Source of the DNA: a bacterium
Lineage (GTDB): Bacteria; SZUA-79; Acidulodesulfobacterales; Acidulodesulfobacteraceae
Direction: 5' to 3'
DNA length: 14,007 bases
Assembly (NCBI GenBank): GCA_021821565.1
Contig: JAKACI010000015.1
Location: forward strand, 1-14,007
Numbering within the stretch: position 1 is the first letter of the stretch; every line of letters begins with the position of its first letter. Below are positions 1 through 6,632 of this stretch, one piece after another. The notes below the pieces were generated by a model. The model ran no database searches and was not told where the DNA came from. It was given only the letters and a program-made list of their open reading frames with translations. Made by a program: the position numbers and the translations under genes.

Positions 1-18
1 TTTTTTATCATTACTCAT
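1..18 (-). CDS. Possible start of a next gene, cut by the window edge
   Basis: An ATG at 18..16 overlaps the TGA stop of the ATPase fragment in the classic ATGA arrangement and opens a frame reading M-S-N-D-K before the window ends. Such overlaps usually mean translational coupling. The frame could be a separate partner gene or the detached second half of the ATPase. Too little is visible to choose. A second ATG at 11..9 lies in the frame of the ATPase itself, just past its stop. Confidence 0.3.
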
Positions 19-1058
19 TCGCCGGACAGTTCGGCAAATAATTTTTTTATTTTAGTATAATCTTTAGGCTGATAAATTTTTAATTTTAATAAAAATTGAT
101 AAAGATTGTTTCCGTCAAAACTCCTTATATTTTCTACATCTTTAATTGTTATATCGTTATTTGAAGGGCACCTGAAAGTATCTAAATTAACTATTGAATT
201 TTTAAAAATCCAGCTTAATATTGTAGACATCCCGGCCTTATTATTTATTCCTCGATTAAAATCTAATCGAAGGCTATTTTCAAAATTCTCTATATTTTTT
301 ATTACCCCTGATAAATTTTTAATTTCTATTTTTTCGCTAATTTTTTTAGTTTCTTGAATAAAAAAGTTTAGATTGAAATCATCAACATACATAAGATATC
401 GATGATTTTCATCTAACTCATTGCGAATACTACCGCTAAGGGTATTTATAATTTCAGAATAATTTTTACTTGCATCGATATCCTGAACCTTATTCTGACC
501 ATTGCCAATTTTTAAAAAATTATTCTTAAGATCTATTACGATATTATTAAATTTTTTCGGTTTATATGAAATTTCAGTCTCGTTAGTAATGCCGTTGTTT
601 ATTATTATTAATTTTCCGGCATTTAATTTACCTTTTTCATTATTCCAAAAACATTTAAACACTTCAAAAATAGTCATAAGATGTGAATCATGCGCTTGAT
701 CCGAATCCTGTCCTTCGTCTTGCGGATCTTTCCTAACATTTAATCGCTCTAATCTTTTTAAAAAGATAATGGAAAGGATTATATGTATCATCTTATCTTC
801 TTCGGAACTTAAAATAAATTCAACGTCAATTTCAAGTTCTATGCGGTTGCTACCTCTTTTAAGAAAGATAGTTTTTTGAAAATATAATTGATCTAAAACT
901 TCTTTTAAAATAAATTTAAACAATCTGGCAAAATTAGTTTTGCCTCCTCCATTTGGTCCGACTATAAAGTTTACTGATTCGTCTAAATTATTAAGTTTAA
1001 TGTCTTTAAATGAAAGGAAGCCCTTTGCTTTGATGTTTTTAATTTTGATTCCTGGCAT
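15..1058 (-). CDS. AAA ATPase N-terminal part (RecF/OLD-like), probably incomplete
   Basis: The protein is 347 residues. It opens with a beta strand and the G-F-x-S-F-K-D motif (residues 13-19) typical of SMC/RecF/OLD-type ATPases, followed by a clear Walker A, GPNGGGKTN, at residues 34-42. The rest is mostly charged helices and strands. I see no ABC signature, no Walker B Asp-Glu and no C-terminal switch His, all of which lie in the second half of such ATPases. The chain ends at a helix reading KIKKLFAELSGE, the kind of segment that precedes that second half. It is therefore an N-terminal half, truncated or split. The start is supported by GCGAGG about 8 bases before the ATG. Stand-alone ATPases of this type often sit in defence islands beside a nuclease or other effector, but no partner is visible here. 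Its function is unknown. Confidence 0.72.
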   Translation of the reverse strand: MPGIKIKNIKAKGFLSFKDIKLNNLDESVNFIVGPNGGGKTNFARLFKFILKEVLDQLYFQKTIFLKRGSNRIELEIDVEFILSSEEDKMIHIILSIIFLKRLERLNVRKDPQDEGQDSDQAHDSHLMTIFEVFKCFWNNEKGKLNAGKLIIINNGITNETEISYKPKKFNNIVIDLKNNFLKIGNGQNKVQDIDASKNYSEIINTLSGSIRNELDENHRYLMYVDDFNLNFFIQETKKISEKIEIKNLSGVIKNIENFENSLRLDFNRGINNKAGMSTILSWIFKNSIVNLDTFRCPSNNDITIKDVENIRSFDGNNLYQFLLKLKIYQPKDYTKIKKLFAELSGE

Positions 1059-1108
1059 TTTTGCCTCGCAGTTAGTATTTTTTCAATAATCATAAATTTT
1101 AACATTAA

Positions 1109-1372
1109 TTAATCAAACAAAGAGCGCAGAGATTCTTCATTATAAAACTCTCCTGTACCTTTAATGTATAAAACGATATTTTCTGACAACTTGGTATATC
1201 CTTTGTTTTCAAGACAATTACGTAAGAATTTATGATATTTTTTATATCTTTCTAATGAATTTCCGTTTATATTGTTTTCTAATGCAATAGATTCATTAAA
1301 AAAACCAATTATTTTTATAAGTAAATTTTCATTCGATTCTATATTTAATTTTTTTTCTTACTTCAAAAACAT
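1109..1372 (-). pseudogene. Small frame without a usable start (stop in codon 5)
   Basis: From 1357 down to the TAA at 1111..1109 there is an open frame of about 82 codons with gene-like amino-acid use. It is charged and helical, ending in EFYNEESLRSLFD. It contains no ATG, GTG or TTG suited to initiation. The only in-frame ATG (1372..1370) is followed four codons later by a TAA at 1360..1358, directly before a run of eight A. I recognise no family. It lies between the ATPase and the multi-pass membrane protein on the same strand, so it looks like a decayed operon member. Initiation at a rare ATT/ATA codon, or a sequencing error, would make it a real small protein of roughly 80 residues. This rests only on frame openness and composition. 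Confidence 0.35.
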
Positions 1373-1391
1373 TAACTTAATTATATTTCGC

Positions 1392-2717
1392 TTATATTAA
1401 TTTTAAATAGATTAACAATGAAGGAATAGTAAAAATTAATAAAAAAAGCACATAAAGAATTAAAGCATAATATTCACGGTAGCCCTTGTGTTTTCCTTTA
1501 TGTAGAATTAAAATCACAAATTCAGTTACACCGACAATTAAAGTGGCAATACTTGCTAAAGAACTATAGTTAAGGAATGCAAAAACTCCAACAACGATAA
1601 CCAATAAAAAAACCGCTGGCAACTCGTAAAAGAAATTATACCACTTTCTGTTTTTAGCGGGAATTGTTTCTTTGCTTATTTTTAGCCATAACCATCTAAT
1701 AGCCTCATTAATTTGATAAACAATAATTGAAACAAAAAATGCAATAACTGTTGCAATCGCGGCAATAGTGGCAACATAATATTGTAATTGCCCTGAGGAA
1801 ACCTTTATACTAAAGCCTATCGTTTTAATCGTATCGCTATCAATTAGCAGACACACATATAAAACAGAAGTCAGAACAACAAAAAAAGCAGAAAACATTA
1901 GAGCAATTTGCCGATATTTATCGTCAAGAAAATCTATAAAATCATCCATGCCTTTTTTATTGTCAGAATTAGGCGAATTACACGCACACTGCTGATTTGG
2001 GGTTGCGTTATTATTATTGTTAATGTTCGGCATGGCCGTATTTTCTTGGTTGTCTCTCGGAAGATTCTTAGCTTTTTTACAGAAACAATAAATTATCGAT
2101 AATGTAATAATGACAATAATAACACTAAATATTTCAAAATTATCGCTTGATAATAGTAAATTTTCCATAATTTTTAAAAAAAAATAGGCAAAAATTAATG
2201 ACCATATTATAAAAACATAAATACTAACATACAAGTTTATCTTTGAAACGGAATAACGACTATTTTGATATTGTTCAGGAGATAGTTCGTAATATATATC
2301 ACCGTAATACTCAAATTCTAAGTTGAAAATATGCTCTTCCCAATTCTCTTGCCAAAACTTTGATCCTTTATTAACTAATACCCACGCTAGGGAAAAAATC
2401 ACCCCAAAATTTGATATTAAGAATAATACTACATCTTTATTTAAAAAAATATTTTCAGAATTACAAGATAAGTTTCTACTCCCTAAAACAGTAAAAAAAC
2501 CAATAAAAATGGTAGCTATAAATGCCCAGAAGTATGTTGCTCTTTTCCAATATAATTCAATCTCAAAATTTCTTAGTTCCCACGCTTTATCAAGCGCATT
2601 TTTTACTCTATTATTATAATACGTATTTTGTTCATGAGTTTTAAGATCAAAATCCTTATCAAATATTCCTTTAAAATATTTTTCCCTTCTTTCAGTACCT
2701 CTGTCTATAGGTTTCAT
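1392..2717 (-). CDS. Two-module multi-pass inner-membrane protein, N-terminal half RipA/8xMP-like
   Basis: The protein is 441 residues with two membrane modules. The N-terminal half has an amphipathic helix rich in charged and aromatic residues (ELRNFEIELYWKRATYFW, 47-64), TM segments near 62-80, 95-115, 160-181 and 195-212, and between TM2 and TM3 the stretch NKGSKFWQENWEEHI (116-130). From memory this combination matches the RipA family of octameric membrane proteins found in many bacteria, including a Francisella virulence factor. Residues 213-256 form a low-complexity Asn-rich linker with a CAC pair. The C-terminal half (257-441) adds a further charged helix and four or five TM segments (about 270-292, 312-335, 366-383, 388-405, 418-440) that I cannot assign. 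No Shine-Dalgarno lies close to the ATG; the nearest, AAGGGG, is about 22 bases away. RipA-like proteins recur beside defence genes, but no mechanism can be read here. Confidence 0.7.
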   Translation of the reverse strand: MKPIDRGTERREKYFKGIFDKDFDLKTHEQNTYYNNRVKNALDKAWELRNFEIELYWKRATYFWAFIATIFIGFFTVLGSRNLSCNSENIFLNKDVVLFLISNFGVIFSLAWVLVNKGSKFWQENWEEHIFNLEFEYYGDIYYELSPEQYQNSRYSVSKINLYVSIYVFIIWSLIFAYFFLKIMENLLLSSDNFEIFSVIIVIITLSIIYCFCKKAKNLPRDNQENTAMPNINNNNNATPNQQCACNSPNSDNKKGMDDFIDFLDDKYRQIALMFSAFFVVLTSVLYVCLLIDSDTIKTIGFSIKVSSGQLQYYVATIAAIATVIAFFVSIIVYQINEAIRWLWLKISKETIPAKNRKWYNFFYELPAVFLLVIVVGVFAFLNYSSLASIATLIVGVTEFVILILHKGKHKGYREYYALILYVLFLLIFTIPSLLIYLKLI

Positions 2718-3014
2718 ATTTTGTTAATTAAACCATTTCCCCTTTAATAAAGAACTATTTTATATTAAATTTTAAATAAATATTTTGTAATTTTTTATTT
2801 TTAACTATTTTTACTTCTTAAAAACAGATTATTTTAAAAAGTAAACTGTTTGAATGCCATAAAAAATAACCCAAAAATTTAGACTTAAAAATTATGCTTA
2901 ACACTATTAATCCACAGCATCCCCGTCTTTTTGTCATGTTTCTGGACATTTTTGGGGTCAACACCTTATTATAAGGGATTCACGCTTGCTTTTTTGTTTA
3001 AATTTCAATAATAA
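2718..3014. other. Very AT-rich spacer with a possible solo IS end
   Basis: I see no coding frame here. The 2718-2880 part is almost pure A/T and presumably carries the promoter of the membrane-protein gene, although no convincing -35/-10 pair stands out. At 2944-2963 the minus strand reads TGTTGACCCCAAAAATGTCC, which begins with TG and resembles IS3-type terminal repeats (TGACCCCAAAA followed by a GTCC-like segment). No transposase accompanies it. Immediately outside it, CCTTA TTA TAAGG (2964-2976) can form a small hairpin downstream of the pilin-like gene. The IS assignment is from memory and tentative. Confidence 0.3.
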
Positions 3015-3645
3015 TTATTCAAAGCTGAGATACATTTCACGGCCTGGAACAAACGATTCGTTTTTTGGAATAATTTTGCCACATTTATTATTCGCTTTAA
3101 TAGGATGCCATATCTTATTATAATATACAGCATTTATGTCGTTTTCAAAATAACGACACACAAGATATGCCTGATTATTAATAAGGGAAATATCTTTAAA
3201 ACCTATATAATAAGGCGAGTTATTGTATCCTCCAGATCTTATCCAATATACTTGGATAATATTTTGGTTAAGCGGATAACCCCAGCCTTTTTTAATTGTC
3301 CAATTTTCAGAAGTTATTATTTTATCGACTTGCAAAGCAGAAATACTCAAATTTGCATAATTTCCGCCATTTTTAACAGCATATAACAATGCCATGTTCT
3401 TAAGATTAGATATTTTCTTCTCTATAGATACTGATTCTCTAAAGTTGTAATGAGACTCAAAAAAATGATGGAGTGCCCACACGGAAGCCAATCCAAATAT
3501 TATCAACCCTATCAATAAAAACATAACAATTTTACCACTAGAAATCTTACCAATAAAAGAAAACATAAGCAATTCCTCCTAACTTAGAAACAAATTTCAT
3601 TAAATGACATATTTTATCCTATATTTTTAAACCCAAAGCGTGAAT
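2978..3645. repeat. 10-bp inverted repeats bracketing the pilin-like gene
   Basis: ATTCACGCTT at 2978-2987 and its exact reverse complement AAGCGTGAAT at 3636-3645 flank the pilin-like gene together with its ribosome binding site. Pairing stops outside these ten bases. Arms separated by about 650 bases could be the borders of an invertible or mobile cassette, or a coincidence in AT-rich DNA. No recombinase gene is present nearby. Confidence 0.3.
3015..3566 (-). CDS. Type IV pilin-like / pseudopilin-like protein
   Basis: The protein is 183 residues from the ATG at 3566, which has AGGAGG 8 bases upstream. A TTG two codons earlier is too close to that site and is not used as the start. A short positively charged leader (KISSGK, 7-12) precedes a single hydrophobic helix (about 13-31), then an amphipathic helix and a globular domain. 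The pattern KNMALLYAVKNGGNYANLSISAL (57-79, residues abbreviated here as a helix followed by a Gly-Asn-Tyr turn) and the KGWGYPLN segment (93-100) resemble type IVb pilins of the PilS group. Two cysteines (137 and 162) could form the C-terminal disulphide loop of pilins. The canonical Glu5 of mature pilins is not obvious. No assembly ATPase, platform or peptidase is in the window, so it is an orphan that would need machinery encoded elsewhere. It could also be an unrelated anchored protein. Confidence 0.5.
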   Translation of the reverse strand: MFSFIGKISSGKIVMFLLIGLIIFGLASVWALHHFFESHYNFRESVSIEKKISNLKNMALLYAVKNGGNYANLSISALQVDKIITSENWTIKKGWGYPLNQNIIQVYWIRSGGYNNSPYYIGFKDISLINNQAYLVCRYFENDINAVYYNKIWHPIKANNKCGKIIPKNESFVPGREMYLSFE

Positions 3646-3724
3646 TTGACGCTACCTATTATATAATTTATCTGCGAATTAATCTTAAAATATAAAATAA
3701 AAAAAGAAATAAAATAAAGTATTC

Positions 3725-3847
3725 TTAACTTAGAGTATGGATAATTGTTGCAATTCCAGCGCTTCCGTCTTTAAGGATAATGCGCTTATTGCTTGCTATA
3801 TAGTATAAACCGCCTTTTTTTGACATAGCCCTTGCCGTGGCTGCGTA
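3725..3847 (-). pseudogene. 3' fragment of an unknown gene, cut at an IS21-like end
   Basis: Reading from the inner border of the IS21-like repeats, the frame runs Y-A-A-T-A-R-A-M, then SKKGGLYYIASNKRII, then a short tail ending in ATIIHTLS and a TAA at 3727..3725. Its codons are visibly richer in GC than the flanks, as expected for former coding sequence. The frame continues upstream only into the repeats before hitting TAG, so the fragment looks like the C-terminus of a gene truncated by insertion. An ATG at 3826 preceded by AAGG would allow a 33-residue peptide. I do not recognise the family. Confidence 0.35.
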
Positions 3848-3890
3848 TTCCGTTTTAATCGAACACTGATTCCGTTTCTAATCGAACACT
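3847..3890. repeat. Two tandem ~21-bp repeats, IS21-family terminus relic
   Basis: Copy 1 (3847-3867) and copy 2 (3869-3890) both read ATTCCGTTT, then TAATCGAACACT, differing by a one-base indel in the middle. On the minus strand this is GTGTTCGATTAAAACGGAAT repeated, the style of multiple short repeats found at IS21-family ends. No istA or istB sequence is adjacent, so this is a solo relic. The family assignment is from memory of such ends. Confidence 0.5.
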
Positions 3891-4062
3891 AAAATCAGTA
3901 ATTAATCCCTTCTTATTTTTTATATAATACCGTTAAGTTTAAGTCAATTAATTAATTATTAATAAAATATAAAATTGTCCGTTTCCCTTATTTTTAATAT
4001 CCGAAATTTTCCGATACAAGTGTCGGGAATGGTTGATGTAAATGCTCTACGTTTTAAATTAT

Positions 4063-5121
4063 TTAATTTTTTTCAAGTCTATTAATATTGTTTTGTAATG
4101 ATATTATTAAATCATTAATGCCGTCTAATAATTGAAATCTCTTTATTTCACTGGTTTTTTGGGAAAATTTATTTATAAAAGCATATAAATCGTTATAGTT
4201 TTCAGGATAAATTGGGTTATTAAATTCTAACTCCGGAGGTGGTTGTAGTGTTGTACGTGATATTGAGGCATTAAAGTCTTGCCAAAAATCATTTATTAAT
4301 TGCTGTGTATTACTATCATTAGGAGACAAATATTCTATGTTTAATTTTTGTAATAATTCTTTTAATGAACAATAAATATTACTTATTTCTTCTTTATTAT
4401 ATTCTACGCAACTTATTTTATTATATGTAGTGGTTTTGCCAGTTATATATTTCACCGGAGATTGCGATAACTCTTTTAATTTTTCAATGTTAATATTTCT
4501 TAAATAAATTTCTTTCGTATTTTCCTGAGGATTTGCAATATTATAAAATACAAGTTTAGCATCATCATAATTTTCATAAATCTTATTATTCTTTTTTATT
4601 TTATTAAATTCATTTTGAAATGCCTCATTGTAATTGGTTATTTTCTTATTGAATTCTTTAATTTTCTGATATAAATCTATTATTTTTTTAACTATTTCTT
4701 TATCAAGGATGCCAATTTTGCCGATATTTTGTTCAAAAATAGGTATAAAACTGAGGTCTATTTTAAATCCTGGGTTAACTTTTAAGCAGTCTTGATTTTC
4801 TTCGGGAAGATTGTTCAGGCTTATTATTTTCTCTTCATTATTATTTTTGTCAAACGATGGTATTAAAGGTTCGTTAATAATTTCTTCATATTTTTTCTTT
4901 ATAAATTCTAATTCTTCTTTAAAAGCGGACAAGAGGCTAATCTTTTCATTCTTAATTCTATTTATTTCGATATTTTGACTAGATATTATTGATTTCTTTG
5001 TTTCAATAGCCATATAAACCGTAGCTAAAGCCAAAGCAATTGTGGTAAGAAAATCATATTGAAGAATAATTAACGGAATAATGATAATAATTAAAATGGC
5101 AATGAATAATATATGTTTCAT
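4063..5121 (-). CDS. Two-TM membrane-anchored coiled-coil protein, unknown function
   Basis: The protein is 352 residues. Two closely spaced hydrophobic segments (about 3-20 and 24-41) form a hairpin at the N-terminus. A charged, probably coiled-coil stretch follows (about 42-86), then a long cytosolic helical domain rich in Lys, Glu, Asn and Ile. No catalytic motif is evident. This membrane hairpin plus helical cytosolic domain recurs in uncharacterised proteins near restriction systems and in putative phage-exclusion proteins, but I cannot name a family. It follows the specificity subunit on the same strand after 87 bases. That gap contains a solo IS256-like end, so its place beside the operon may be accidental. 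The ATG lacks a clear Shine-Dalgarno. A TTGACA hexamer inside the IS end (5143..5138) lies just upstream but has no well-spaced -10. Confidence 0.55.
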   Translation of the reverse strand: MKHILFIAILIIIIIPLIILQYDFLTTIALALATVYMAIETKKSIISSQNIEINRIKNEKISLLSAFKEELEFIKKKYEEIINEPLIPSFDKNNNEEKIISLNNLPEENQDCLKVNPGFKIDLSFIPIFEQNIGKIGILDKEIVKKIIDLYQKIKEFNKKITNYNEAFQNEFNKIKKNNKIYENYDDAKLVFYNIANPQENTKEIYLRNINIEKLKELSQSPVKYITGKTTTYNKISCVEYNKEEISNIYCSLKELLQKLNIEYLSPNDSNTQQLINDFWQDFNASISRTTLQPPPELEFNNPIYPENYNDLYAFINKFSQKTSEIKRFQLLDGINDLIISLQNNINRLEKN

Positions 5122-5132
5122 AATAAATATTT

Positions 5133-5162
5133 GGTAGTGTCAACTATTTTGTGTAAATTTGA
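5133..5162. mobile_element. Solo IS256-like (mutator) terminal repeat relic
   Basis: The plus strand reads TGTCAACTATTTTGTGTAAA at 5138-5157, the kind of terminal motif seen at the ends of many IS256-family elements. No transposase and no second copy occur in the window, so it is a leftover end. It sits between the specificity subunit gene and the two-TM protein gene and marks a probable break in the original gene order. Confidence 0.45.
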
Positions 5163-5208
5163 TGAAATATCAATATTAGAAGCGCATCTCTAAATTTTTA
5201 AACAGACA

Positions 5209-6630
5209 TTATAAATTAACTCCAATTTTATTTAATTCAATATCAATCCACTTTTCCGCTTCTTCTTCGCTTTTTTCTATGGCTATTTCAACGCCTCGTT
5301 TAGCGATTTCAAGTAACGATTTAGACTGTTTTCTATTAAAAAATGATTGTTCAACAAGTTCTTTAATTTCTTTTTGTTTAGCATTTTCTAATATAGGAAT
5401 CATTGTCGATTTTACATGGTCCTGTCTCCAATGATTTATAACAGAACCACCCACATCACGTTCAATTTGTTTTTGAACAATAACAGAATTTAAAATAAGC
5501 GTTAAATATTCAGGCAATACTTGTTGGCTTTCTATTTTTAGTCTCAAAATACCGCCGGAAACAATCATTTGCTCTGGTTCTTCGTTTAAATAATAAGCTA
5601 TGCCGGGCGTTGCATCTTTAGATAACAATATCTCGCCCTTTCTCGGCTGATAATTTTTTAATTCCGTATATAATTTTTCGGATATAAATTGCTGATTATT
5701 GTCGGAAAGCTCAAATTTTGAAATATTGCTTACGCGAACAAACGGAATTCCGTTTTCTTGATATGCTTCGCTTCCAGGCTCAATACTTTTTTTTATTTTT
5801 ACCAGATTTCCTAGTTTATCAAAACCGCCTTTATATTTTTTAACCACTTCTATAATTTCTTCATATTCTGGCTGAAAATACTCCGCATCAATTCGCTCTG
5901 CTTGTTGTGTGTCAGAAAAATTTTTTACAAAAGATAGCTCATGTTTTGGCTTCCAGTCTAAAAGTCCAAGTTCGGAAAGGAGAAGTTGTTCGGATTCATC
6001 ATAAAGCTTTTTTGACTCTGAAATAAAATTAAACGATATATCAAATAATGGTTTTATTTTATTCTGGAAATTTATTGATAGTAATGGTATTTCAACTTTT
6101 TTTAATTCTGACGCACTCACATTTGACTGGTTTATTGATATTCTGGCACGCCTTTTTACATCTTGTATGCCAAATTTTGAATTTAAAAAAGTTGTCAAAT
6201 ATTCTGGCAGTACTTTTTCTTGATTTGGTCTAAATCGTACTAAATATGAAGCAAAAATAAACGGTTCATCTGAAAATTTTTTAAATATCCCTGTCCTTCC
6301 AACAAATTCTTGTGAATTGGTTCTGTTAAATACTACATCGTTATTTTTCAATTCAAACTTTTTCATTTCCTTTTCGTCTATATAAGCATATTTATTAACG
6401 TCAAAATTGCAAAACATATTTGAAATCTCATTCATTCTATATATTTTATAGCCCATCCCCTCATCATTCATTTCAATTGAAATACCGTATTGAGTAAATT
6501 TCAAAATGTTGGTAATAGGTGTATATTCATAATATCTATTTTTGGTCGGCTCAAAACATAAAAATTCTCCATCCCAACGAAAATCATCTGTTGCTCTAAG
6601 TATTTTGTAATTTATGATCGAATATTGCAT
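5209..6630 (-). CDS. hsdS: Specificity (S) subunit of a Type I / BcgI-like R-M system
   Basis: The protein is 473 residues and has the duplicated layout of HsdS: target-recognition domain 1 (about 15-195), a central helical conserved region (about 196-230), domain 2 (about 245-420) and a C-terminal helix (about 420-467). The duplication is directly visible: VLPEYLTTFLNS (140-151) recurs as VLPEYLTLILNS (371-382), and the KNNDVVFNR stretch near 96 corresponds to RKGEILLSK near 330. RIDAEYFQPEYEEI (246-259) is the usual opening of an HsdS half. Two different recognition domains imply a bipartite DNA target with a fixed spacer. The start is supported by AAAAAGG, which overlaps the last codons of the upstream gene, only two bases away, so the two are translationally linked. 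The product should bind the fused nuclease-methyltransferase and direct both activities. Confidence 0.93.
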   Translation of the reverse strand: MQYSIINYKILRATDDFRWDGEFLCFEPTKNRYYEYTPITNILKFTQYGISIEMNDEGMGYKIYRMNEISNMFCNFDVNKYAYIDEKEMKKFELKNNDVVFNRTNSQEFVGRTGIFKKFSDEPFIFASYLVRFRPNQEKVLPEYLTTFLNSKFGIQDVKRRARISINQSNVSASELKKVEIPLLSINFQNKIKPLFDISFNFISESKKLYDESEQLLLSELGLLDWKPKHELSFVKNFSDTQQAERIDAEYFQPEYEEIIEVVKKYKGGFDKLGNLVKIKKSIEPGSEAYQENGIPFVRVSNISKFELSDNNQQFISEKLYTELKNYQPRKGEILLSKDATPGIAYYLNEEPEQMIVSGGILRLKIESQQVLPEYLTLILNSVIVQKQIERDVGGSVINHWRQDHVKSTMIPILENAKQKEIKELVEQSFFNRKQSKSLLEIAKRGVEIAIEKSEEEAEKWIDIELNKIGVNL

Positions 6631-6632
6631 AG

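Larger units (their letters stand above)
3567..4062. other. Noncoding stretch with a gene fragment and IS21-like repeats
   Basis: Nearly 500 bases separate the pilin-like gene from the next gene. It holds the pilin ribosome binding site (3575-3580), the right arm of the 10-bp inverted repeat, a short 3' gene fragment and a tandem IS21-like terminal repeat, the last two listed separately. The remaining 3892-4062 is AT-rich and I see no further gene in it. No clear promoter or terminator stands out. Confidence 0.6.

Noticed and set aside
106..699. Two plus-strand open frames (106-357, 502-699)
   Set aside because: They are antisense shadows of the ATPase fragment, with no ribosome binding site and hydrophobic, low-complexity translations.
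1908..2619. Plus-strand frames of 64 and 98 codons inside the membrane-protein gene
   Set aside because: Both lie antisense to a gene with clear TM architecture, and neither has a start signal.
3566..3572. TTG start for the pilin-like gene
   Set aside because: Only two bases separate it from AGGAGG; the ATG at 3566 has the normal 8-base spacing.
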